Position numbers and translations under genes: made by a program
NCBI GenBank assembly: GCA_029260655.1
Contig: JAJDCU010000049.1
Location: 1 to 64,000 of the forward strand
Direction: 5' to 3'
DNA length: 64,000 nucleotides
Origin: Phycisphaeraceae bacterium
GTDB lineage: Bacteria > Planctomycetota > Phycisphaerae > Phycisphaerales > Phycisphaeraceae
Part shown: piece by piece, positions 58,100 through 64,000 of the stretch
How positions within the stretch are numbered: position 1 is the first letter of the stretch
How the letters are laid out: each line of letters begins with the position of its first letter
The notes under the pieces: model-generated
The model's input: only the letters and a program-made list of their open reading frames with translations
Database searches by the model: none
Told to the model about the DNA's origin: nothing

Positions 58100-58495
58100 C
58101 TACCCCTGCCTGTTGATCATAAACGTCGCGGAGGCGTCGAAGAACGTGCGCAGGACACGGTTGGCGACATCGCTAAACCCCGCCTCCGTAACCGCCTCGT
58201 CCATCCGCTGCACCCAGCGGTCCCTAGCCAGTTGATCAATGGCGAACGGCATATGCCGGGCGCGCAGCCTCGGCTCACCGCGCTCGGCGGTGTACCGGTG
58301 CGGGCCGCCGAACCGCTGCACCAGGAACTCGCGCAACCGGTGCTCCGCCCCCTCCAGGTCGTCCTCGGGGTAGATCGCGCTGAGCACGTCATCGGCAGGG
58401 ACACGGTTAAAAAACCCGGCGCAGAGCCGGGCGAACCCGTCCTCGCCGATCACGTCGTAGATACGGTCGTCCAGGTGAATATCTGTCATGGGCAC
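58100..58495 (-). CDS. Group II truncated haemoglobin
   Basis: A 131-residue heme globin of the TrHbO/YjbI type, which binds oxygen or nitric oxide. Motifs: DGFARLCAGFFNRVPADDVL (B helix region) and RFGGPHRYTAERGEPRLRAR with HMPFAIDQLARDRWVQRM, which carries the proximal His and the conserved Trp of the G8 position in group II. Normal length. An in-frame ATG at 58489 is an alternative start. Confidence 0.92.
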   Translation of the reverse strand: MPMTDIHLDDRIYDVIGEDGFARLCAGFFNRVPADDVLSAIYPEDDLEGAEHRLREFLVQRFGGPHRYTAERGEPRLRARHMPFAIDQLARDRWVQRMDEAVTEAGFSDVANRVLRTFFDASATFMINRQG

Positions 58496-58511
58496 ATGAT
58501 AGCGTGCAACA

Positions 58512-59480
58512 TCAAAGCGACGCGATCAACTCACGCGCCCAGTCGGGGTCTTTGACTACCGCAAACATCAGCGACTCAAGCGGCTTGGGCTCAAGCCGAA
58601 CGATATGCATCAACGTCTGGGCAAGCGGCTTGTCATCGGGGATCACACTCAGCAGCCGCCGCCAAAGCTCGGCCCCCGCCTGCATGTGCCGGTTCTCAAA
58701 CTCAATCCGGTCGGTGTGGTTCATGACCTGTCGGTAGGTCTCGTCGTCCAGCGTGTTGATCCCGTGCAGGCAGACCAGCTCAGTCGTGGCCTTGACCAAT
58801 TCATGGGAGAGGATGGGCCAGACCCAGGCCTTGGCGATAACGCGGAACGCATCATCGAAGCGGAGCACGCCCCCGTAACCGGCAACGCCCGTTGAAAGCG
58901 CCATTCCACCCAGCGACTTGGGGATGCGGATATGACCGAAGCGGGTGTCCATCGTAAGAGAGGGTTCAAGCCTGTAGGCGGGGATCCCCCAGATCGACTC
59001 GACGGCCTTCGCGGCAAGCCTTTCAAGGGCGCGCTTGTGCCGGCGCTCTTTCCACATGAGTCGGCCGACCATAATAAGAAGATTGAAGGTGACCCAGCCA
59101 TGCAATCGACACGCGCCCTTGCGGCGTGCCCGCTCGAATATGTGGCGGCGCGTTCCCTCTGACAACTCGCCGCCGTGAAGGGCCAACAGCGGGTGCCGGT
59201 GGAACGGGTGACGCCGCTTGTGCGTTTTGCGCCAGAACTTCGCCGGTCGGCCTTGTACAAGCACGAGATCGCCACGCCACTGAATCATGAACATCCCGAT
59301 CGCCGTCCGGTCATACAGCCGGACCAGGGACGGATCGATCTCACTCAATTCATCGGCGACCAGGTGATGGGCCGTCAGGCAGGTATGTGTCGCGGCACCC
59401 TGGATCAAGAGATTCAGGGTGAAGCGCTTGTTGATCTGATCGAGCAACGCATCGTTTATCGTGTTGGCTTTGGACGTCAT
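58512..59480 (-). CDS. Protein of unknown function (322 residues)
   Basis: A predicted soluble or peripherally attached protein. It begins MTSKANTINDALLDQINKRF, then has a His-rich stretch (RKTHKRRHPFHRHPLLALHG), a basic segment with one hydrophobic run (TFNLLIMVGRLMWKERRHK), and later LTMDTRFGHIRIPKSLGGMA. The C-terminal half is helical. No domain is recognised. The weak ribosome-binding region gives no help with the start. It follows a proline-rich microgene on the same strand by 37 bases, which suggests one transcript. Confidence 0.6.
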   Translation of the reverse strand: MTSKANTINDALLDQINKRFTLNLLIQGAATHTCLTAHHLVADELSEIDPSLVRLYDRTAIGMFMIQWRGDLVLVQGRPAKFWRKTHKRRHPFHRHPLLALHGGELSEGTRRHIFERARRKGACRLHGWVTFNLLIMVGRLMWKERRHKRALERLAAKAVESIWGIPAYRLEPSLTMDTRFGHIRIPKSLGGMALSTGVAGYGGVLRFDDAFRVIAKAWVWPILSHELVKATTELVCLHGINTLDDETYRQVMNHTDRIEFENRHMQAGAELWRRLLSVIPDDKPLAQTLMHIVRLEPKPLESLMFAVVKDPDWARELIASL

Positions 59481-59517
59481 ACGATTCGAACAAATAGGCC
59501 GTATCGTGCAAGCCCGG

Positions 59518-59673
59518 CTAAGCTTTGGGCTCGGGCTCGGGCCGGCCCTTGGGCCAATCAGGGTTGAAGGGGTCGGGCGTCGGCCTCTCCTGCGGCTTAC
59601 GCTGCGGGGCCGGGGCAGGCTCGGTCTGGGGCTCAGCTGGCGGTGCTACGGGCACGGGCTGCGGCATGATCAT
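59518..59673 (-). CDS. Proline-rich microprotein (49-51 residues)
   Basis: An ORF too short for the track. It reads MIMPQPVPVAPPAEPQTEPA and continues PAPQRKPQERPTPDPFNPD, ending in TAG at 59518. GAGG before the ATG pair suggests the second ATG at 59667 (MPQPVPV), with eight bases of spacing. About one third of the residues are Pro, and the rest is Glu/Gln/Arg, so it is probably disordered. It lies directly upstream of the 322-residue protein gene. Confidence 0.5.
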   Translation of the reverse strand: MIMPQPVPVAPPAEPQTEPAPAPQRKPQERPTPDPFNPDWPKGRPEPEPKA

Positions 59674-60493
59674 GACCTCAAATATTCTTTACCTCGGAAT
59701 GAAACGGATCGCTAATGAAAACCGCCGGGCCGTGCTCGCCGTTCATATCTTGCTTGCTGTATGGTAGCACGGATCCGTGATAAAGACCACGAATATGCGC
59801 ACAGATCAGGCATTGTTTCCGGGACAATCGTGTGCGTCATCGACATTTTGTAGTTGCATGTCCGCATAAGAGTTTATAGGCGATAGCCGCCGCCTGTGCG
59901 ACGGGTCTATGCGCACAAGCGTGACTTTCCATCCCCTAGTGGAGACGTGATGTTTTTGCTCGCGTCTGCCGACAACCTCACGATGGCGACTGGTCGGCTT
60001 GCCTGAGTATCCGCTGATTAAAAGGACCGGGACTCACGGGCTGCCCCCACACAAAGCGCATTGCCAAAAGCGTGCGCCGGTGGCGGGACTTGCAAGCGCA
60101 CCGCCCCGGCTAGATGGTGGAACTCAGTACACGGGCCCGACCCGGTCCCGCTGATCCCGTGGCTGCCGCTACCGCTGGAGACTCGTGGGGATGGGAAAAG
60201 CAGGAATCGCAGGAAAGCAGGACGGCCTCAACAGCGGCGCAGCCGCTAAATGTGAAAATGAAGAAGAGGACAAAGAAGAAACATTAGCCGCAGAGCCGCA
60301 GAGAACGCAGAGGAAGCAAGGCGGAGCATATCTTGAAGAGGTGATCCGCAGATGACGCGGATTGCGCAGATGGGGAGGCGTGTGTGTTTGCGCGCAGGCT
60401 CATAATCTGCGACATCTGCGCAATCTTCGGATACCTCCTCCTCCGTGGTATTCTCTGTGCTCTCCGGGCCTCTGCGTTGAAACCTGCATCAGA
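59674..60493. other. 820-base intergenic region with repeats, no gene recognised
   Basis: Between the proline-rich microgene and the stop of the CNT gene (both minus strand). The first 600 bases contain the palindrome CACGGATCCGTG (59769-59780) and GC-rich stretches, but no ORF with coding character and no RNA family that I recognise. The last 200 bases hold a nested inverted repeat (60286-60484), described separately. The stretch TAGATGGTGGAACTCAGTAC near 60112 recalls a tRNA-Leu D-arm but no T-arm follows. Confidence 0.4.
60286..60484. repeat. Nested inverted repeat built of nonamer units
   Basis: Left outer arm with units such as CCGCAGAGC, CGCAGAGAA, CGCAGAGGA (60286-60320); left inner arm ATCCGCAGATGACGCGGATT and GCGCAGATGG (60344-60373); a 26-base loop; right inner arm AATCTGCGACATCTGCGCAA with TCTTCGGAT; right outer arm TTCTCTGTGCTCTCCGGGCC and TCTGCGTT. 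Aligning the inner arms gives about 22 of 28 matching positions. The repeat ends next to the CNT stop codon. Confidence 0.75.
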
Positions 60494-61777
60494 CTACTTA
60501 AGAAACATCCCCGCGACGGCGGCGGTGCAGCTTGAGGCGATCGCGCCGCCGAGCATCGCGCGCAGGGCCAGGCGGGTCAGGTCGGTCTTGCGCTCGGGGG
60601 CAAGCGGGGTGATCCCGCCGAGTTGGATGCCGATGGAGGCGAAGTTGGCGAAGCCGCACATCGAATACGCAACGAGTTTAGCCGAGCGAGCGTTCGTGAA
60701 CAGTGAATCCGGATGCAGCCCCGTGGCCGGGTCGATCGGGCCCAGCATCGCACCCATCTCGAAGAAAGCGACCAGCTCGTTAATCGCCAGCTTGGTCCCG
60801 ATCAGGCCGCCGACCAGTTGGCAGTCGTGCCAGCCATCCACGCCGATGCACCACGCCAGCGGCGCGAGCACCCAGCCGAAGATCGACGAAACGGATAACG
60901 CCCCGGCGTCCATCTCAAACGCCCACACGCCCAATGAACCAAGCGGCCAGTTGACCAGCTCGACCAGCGCCGTGAAGGCGATGAGCATCGCGATGACGTT
61001 CAGCCAGAGCTTGAGCCCGTCCTGCGTCCCGTTGGCGGCGGCCTCGATAAGATTGTGTGCGGTGCGCTCGATGCGGAACTTGACGTGTCGTCCGGTCACG
61101 GGCTGGTCGACCTCCGGACGGATGATCTTGGCGATCACGAACGCCGCCGGCGCGCTTAACAGCGACGCGGTCAACAGGTGCTGCCCGATCTCGGGCCCGA
61201 CGACACCCATGTATACCGCCAACACCGACCCGGCGACGGTCGCGAACCCGCCGGTCATCAGCGCGTTGAGTTCCGACATCGTCATCTTCGACAGGTACGG
61301 CTTGACGACCAGCGGGGCCTCGGTCTGTCCGGCGAAGACGTTGGCCGCCATCGCCATCGCCTCCGCACCGCTGACGCCCATGAAGAACGACATGACACGC
61401 GCCAGCAACCAGATGACGACCTGCATGATGCCCAGGTGGTACAGCACCGCCATCAGCGCCGAGAAAAAGATAATGACGATCAAGCCGCTGGTGGCGAACG
61501 CGAAGATGAATCCCGCGCCGGAGCGGGTCGGGAGGTCTGCGCCAAAGACCATCTCCGTGCCCCGGGAGTTCACCGCGATCAGCCTGACGACAAACTCTTT
61601 CGCCGCCTCGAGAACCTCATACCCGATGTCAGAGCCCAGGATCAACCCCGCCAACCCAAGCTGTAGCGCCATCCCCCAGACCACGACCCGCCAGGGGAAC
61701 CGTCGGCGGTTGGTGGACATCAGCCAGGCCAAGGACAACAACACCACAATCCCGATCAAGGCGCGGAGGTAGATCAT
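60494..61777 (-). CDS. Concentrative nucleoside transporter (CNT/NupC family)
   Basis: A 427-residue inner-membrane permease that imports nucleosides with protons or sodium. Family motifs: FAFATSGLIVIIFFSALMAV, the binding segment MAANVFAGQTEAPLVVKPYL (G-x-T-E-A-P), MTGGFATVAGSVLAVYMG, KLAINELVAFFEMG and CGFANFASIGIQLGGITPLA. It has the usual gate, N-C core and C-gate domains with about 10 helices. The long ORF on the other strand (60384-61772) is its shadow. A large inverted repeat lies immediately after the stop. Confidence 0.94.
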   Translation of the reverse strand: MIYLRALIGIVVLLSLAWLMSTNRRRFPWRVVVWGMALQLGLAGLILGSDIGYEVLEAAKEFVVRLIAVNSRGTEMVFGADLPTRSGAGFIFAFATSGLIVIIFFSALMAVLYHLGIMQVVIWLLARVMSFFMGVSGAEAMAMAANVFAGQTEAPLVVKPYLSKMTMSELNALMTGGFATVAGSVLAVYMGVVGPEIGQHLLTASLLSAPAAFVIAKIIRPEVDQPVTGRHVKFRIERTAHNLIEAAANGTQDGLKLWLNVIAMLIAFTALVELVNWPLGSLGVWAFEMDAGALSVSSIFGWVLAPLAWCIGVDGWHDCQLVGGLIGTKLAINELVAFFEMGAMLGPIDPATGLHPDSLFTNARSAKLVAYSMCGFANFASIGIQLGGITPLAPERKTDLTRLALRAMLGGAIASSCTAAVAGMFLK

Positions 61778-61946
61778 GGGGAGATAGTGTAGGGCAAGAG
61801 CAGCAAATCGGGAAAGCCGGAAAGCGGGAAATAGGAAAATCAGAATAGGGAGGCAGACGGTATCCGAGTCGGTTAAACTGGATGGTTCGTGTCACACGAC
61901 CCACAGACGCACACCACGAGGCCGAACCTCGAACCAGGAGCCCGAC

Positions 61947-62231
61947 ATGCCCAGCGCCCAAGCCAGCCACATCCTTGTCAAGACCGAAGAAAAAGCCCTG
62001 GAACTCAAGCAGCAGATCGCCGACGGCACACCCTTCGCCGACCTCGCCAAGGAACATTCGTCCTGTCCCTCCGGCCAATCCGGCGGTTCCCTGGGCGAGT
62101 TCAGCCAGGGCCAGATGGTCCCCGAGTTCGACGCCGTCATCTTCTCCGACCTGCCGATCGGCCAGGTCTCCGACCCGGTCAAGACCCAGTTCGGCTACCA
62201 CCTGATCGAAGTGCAGAAGCGGGTGGGGTAG
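61947..62231 (+). CDS. Parvulin-type peptidyl-prolyl isomerase
   Basis: A 94-residue single-domain protein with the rotamase (PpiC) pattern: ASHILVKTEEKALELKQQIA, SSCPSGQSGGSLGEFSQGQM, VPEFDAVIFSDLPIGQVSDP and FGYHLIEVQKRVG. The catalytic His/Cys/Asp region (SHIL, SCPS) is intact. No signal peptide, so cytoplasmic. AGGAG lies seven bases before the ATG. Same size as E. coli PpiC. Confidence 0.95.
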   Translation: MPSAQASHILVKTEEKALELKQQIADGTPFADLAKEHSSCPSGQSGGSLGEFSQGQMVPEFDAVIFSDLPIGQVSDPVKTQFGYHLIEVQKRVG

Positions 62232-62628
62232 CCAATGCTATTCTGTAATATCTGAGTCGCTGTATGAGCCTAAGTTATCTAAGGCCATGGAGCGCGATCA
62301 GGGACTAACTTCAGCGCAAATATTTTTCTTGCAATTATTGCGGCGGATGTTATTGTATGGCAATATTGTTCGGGCGGACTCGGGGATAATATCCAGACTT
62401 TTCCATCTACCTCGCATACGTAGCTGCTGTTGCGGCATGAACCGGCTAGCCTTTCGTTGTCAGGAAAAGTCAGCACACCTTACGTGCTACACCAAAGATC
62501 GAGGATTCGCGGCTGATAATTGATTGACTGGGCGCATGGTGCTAATCAGTATCTGAAGGCGCCTGCTGCACATTCACGGGTTGTAATCCGTCTCCTATTG
62601 CATACGACGGAACAATTCGAGGAATCGG
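62232..62628. other. 397-base intergenic region, no gene seen
   Basis: Upstream of the first lipoprotein gene. It is somewhat AT-rich (for example AAATATTTTTCTTGCAATTATTG near 62320), so it may hold the promoter. The 78-codon track ORF 62287-62523 has unlikely composition and no ribosome-binding site. Nothing else recognised. Confidence 0.4.
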
Positions 62629-62985
62629 ATGCATACGAAGCTACTGGGCCTGGGGCTGTTGATCGTACTATCTGGCTGCACAGCCACCGATGGTAAGCGC
62701 CTGGTGCCCATTATCGGTTTCGGGTTGGTCGAGATTGATGACAACCCCGAGGACATCACTGTTGGGGGCGGCCTGTTGGTCGATGCCACCCACCTGAAGA
62801 TGACGGGCCTGCTGCTGAGCATTTCGCCACCCACCCGAGGTGTGCTGCTCGGCCAATACCAGCACACCCATACCGAGGTAGCCCCCGACGCCGATCTGCT
62901 TGTCAGCGCCAAGCATTCCCGGGAGGGCCAATGCCACCTGCATATAGCGTCCGCAAAACCGCACCTACACACTACTGAACCCTAG
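62629..62985 (+). CDS. Small lipoprotein, unknown
   Basis: A 118-residue predicted lipoprotein: MHTKLLGLGLLIVLSGCTAT with lipobox L-S-G-C, so attached at Cys17. The mature protein includes VPIIGFGLVEIDDNPEDITV and a His-rich segment (HTHTEVAPDADLLVSAKHSR; HLHIASAKPHLHTTEP). No family recognised. GAGGAA lies before the ATG. The next lipoprotein gene starts nine bases after the stop. Confidence 0.65.
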   Translation: MHTKLLGLGLLIVLSGCTATDGKRLVPIIGFGLVEIDDNPEDITVGGGLLVDATHLKMTGLLLSISPPTRGVLLGQYQHTHTEVAPDADLLVSAKHSREGQCHLHIASAKPHLHTTEP

Positions 62986-62993
62986 GAGACCCT

Positions 62994-63689
62994 GTGATGC
63001 GACGGAACTTTGCCCACTCACTTTGTGTCTGCGGACTGGCCGCCCTGCTTACCGCCATGACAGGCTGTAGTGAGCGCGTCCAGCGAGAAAATGTGTTTGC
63101 CAACACCGAGACGGGGCTTGGCATTTTCATTTCTCAGGACCCCAAGACGCAGATGTATGAAGGAAAACTCGGCTACTTCCGCCATGAGATGTTCTATGTT
63201 CCGACGGGCAAACTGGTCGTCTACAAGCCCAAGACTAACACAGATGACCAATATGTTGAAGACGGCGAGATGAGCAAGAATGACGCCGACAAAGTTCCTG
63301 ACGTGCTTGCGGATATCCGTGTGGGTGCAAAGAAGTCAAGCACCGAAGGGAACTTCGACCTGTACCAGCGACTCGCCGTTGGTAAACACGCCGTCGAGTC
63401 AACTGCCGCATCTGTGATGCTCAGTGAGGAAGATGCCTCGACATTGGGTCCCCTGCTCAACCCATCGAAGGCCGACAAGGCGTTCCGTGCTGAGTTAGAC
63501 AAGATGATGGAAACGGGTCGGCTGCGAGGTGAGTTTCCGGAAGGAATCAAAGATGTCGCAAGCTTGATCGAGAAAGCCGCCCTTGAAGTCTCTGGTGGTG
63601 AGTTGGAGTGGAACCAAATCCGCTCCGCGGGCGGCCCCATGTTGGAGCAACTCGTTACGCGTTTACGTACAAATGTAGAAGTACCTTGA
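62994..63689 (+). CDS. Lipoprotein, unknown
   Basis: A 231-residue predicted lipoprotein. Signal peptide MMRRNFAHSLCVCGLAALLT ends in the lipobox M-T-G-C. The mature part has YEGKLGYFRHEMFYVPTGKL and a long mostly helical region with DKVPDVLADIRVGAKKSSTE and LEWNQIRSAGGPMLEQLVTR. AGGAG five bases upstream fits the GTG at 62994 best (ATG 62997 also possible). Closely spaced with the preceding lipoprotein gene and followed by a microgene, so one operon. No family recognised. Confidence 0.65.
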   Translation: MMRRNFAHSLCVCGLAALLTAMTGCSERVQRENVFANTETGLGIFISQDPKTQMYEGKLGYFRHEMFYVPTGKLVVYKPKTNTDDQYVEDGEMSKNDADKVPDVLADIRVGAKKSSTEGNFDLYQRLAVGKHAVESTAASVMLSEEDASTLGPLLNPSKADKAFRAELDKMMETGRLRGEFPEGIKDVASLIEKAALEVSGGELEWNQIRSAGGPMLEQLVTRLRTNVEVP

Positions 63690-63717
63690 AGCGCTCACAG
63701 CACCTAAGGAGACGGAT

Positions 63718-63897
63718 ATGCCAGCTAACTATATTACCGATGTGATCCCCGCTATCCCCAGGAGCAAGGCGGCTCTTTCCAGGGCATTGAGGGCGGTCAT
63801 CCCACCTGGATATGAACTCGTTAGCTGGACAGTAGACGCCACCGATACCGGCCCACGTATCCTTGTTGCAATGAAAAAAACACCAAGGACTCAATAG
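63718..63897 (+). CDS. Small protein (59 residues), unknown
   Basis: An ORF too short for the track. AAGGAG six bases before the ATG at 63718 is an excellent ribosome-binding site. It reads MPANYITDVIPAIPRSKAAL and continues LRAVIPPGYELVSWTVDATD. No signal peptide or membrane helix, no recognised family. It lies 28 bases after the lipoprotein gene, on the same strand, apparently as the third gene of an operon. Confidence 0.6.
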   Translation: MPANYITDVIPAIPRSKAALSRALRAVIPPGYELVSWTVDATDTGPRILVAMKKTPRTQ

Positions 63898-63955
63898 ACC
63901 GGTAGTTATTTATCGCCGTGAGTCCATCGGCTATCACATCCCGAACGGAACCCCC

Positions 63956-64000
63956 ATGACATTGACTGATCCCCCACCGTTAAAACCCGACTGGTTCACG
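63956..64000 (+). CDS. Start of a further gene, cut by the window end
   Basis: ATG at 63956 (MTLTDPPPLKPDWFT...) in an open frame to the window end, with GGAA as a weak upstream purine site. Only 15 codons are visible, so no identification is possible. Confidence 0.3.
   Translation, partial: MTLTDPPPLKPDWFT

Noticed and set aside
60100-60200. tRNA-Leu-like string TAGATGGTGGAACTCAGTAC
   Set aside because: No acceptor stem, anticodon arm or GGTTCRANTCC T-arm can be built downstream.
60384-61772. 462-codon plus-strand ORF
   Set aside because: It is the complement of the CNT transporter gene, whose motifs are unmistakable; the plus frame has no family pattern and includes the inverted-repeat region.
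62287-62523. 78-codon plus-strand ORF
   Set aside because: Cys/Arg-rich, random-looking product and no ribosome-binding site; lies in an AT-richer upstream region.

Overview
The window looks like a chromosomal segment of a planctomycete, most likely of the Phycisphaerae type. I infer this from the combination of high GC, a prepilin-like protein with the [24 protein letters not shown] leader type common in the phylum, two PEP-CTERM proteins, two LEPR-XLL proteins (N-terminal sorting motif typical of planctomycetes), many small lipoproteins, and scattered regulatory genes rather than long operons. No tRNA, rRNA, CRISPR array, phage or insertion sequence was recognised.

Layout. 1-4.4 kb: 3' part of aroA, an MsbA-like ABC exporter, a pseudopilin-like protein and a TfoX-N protein. 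4.3-7.6 kb: an exported NHL/PEP-CTERM protein and a YycJ-like metallo-hydrolase on the minus strand, then a small lipoprotein. 7.7-16.3 kb: respiratory complex I genes, with nuoG on the minus strand and nuoJ-K-L-M-N divergent on the plus strand. 16.4-23 kb: membrane, serine-hydrolase, coiled-coil, STAS, BamE-like and other small genes, an EamA exporter, a DUF2007-type protein and a second PEP-CTERM protein. 23.4-27.6 kb: a signalling cluster with two PilZ-domain proteins and a receiver-domain protein. 27.7-35.8 kb: a flippase-like membrane protein, an exported squalene-cyclase-fold protein, an RDD membrane protein, cdsA and infC. 35.9-45.8 kb: a P-loop kinase-like protein, a lower-GC FRG-domain gene flanked by short repeats, argC, a YhaM-like nuclease, two exported proteins, an AraC regulator, Nudix, HAD and amidohydrolase genes. 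46-51.5 kb: a tandem pair of about 820-residue LEPR-XLL surface proteins. 51.6-58.5 kb: tpx, an alpha/beta hydrolase, cysK, an exported ComEC-like metallo-hydrolase with a membrane partner, an aldo/keto reductase and a truncated haemoglobin. 58.5-64 kb: an unknown 322-residue protein with a proline-rich microprotein, a CNT nucleoside transporter, a parvulin, and a lipoprotein cluster running off the end.

How the genes fit together. The nuo genes encode the membrane proton-pumping arm of complex I plus its peripheral NuoG subunit. PilZ-receiver-PilZ genes suggest local c-di-GMP output control. The tandem LEPR proteins, PEP-CTERM proteins and lipoproteins point to a heavy investment in surface and envelope proteins. 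Most other genes are single housekeeping functions (aroA, argC, cysK, infC, cdsA, tpx).

Beyond the genes, the intergenic DNA carries several families of short-period repeats: heptad arrays, nonamer arrays in inverted arms, and short palindromes with small loops. Several coding-like microgenes too short for the ORF track were found. The strongest candidates for something undescribed are the tandem LEPR-XLL pair with its repeated ~165-residue domain, the FRG cargo flanked by ACCGGAAAAAGG repeats, the PilZ-receiver-PilZ module, and the large nested inverted nonamer repeat after the nucleoside transporter. All product names come from motif recognition by eye; no search was run.
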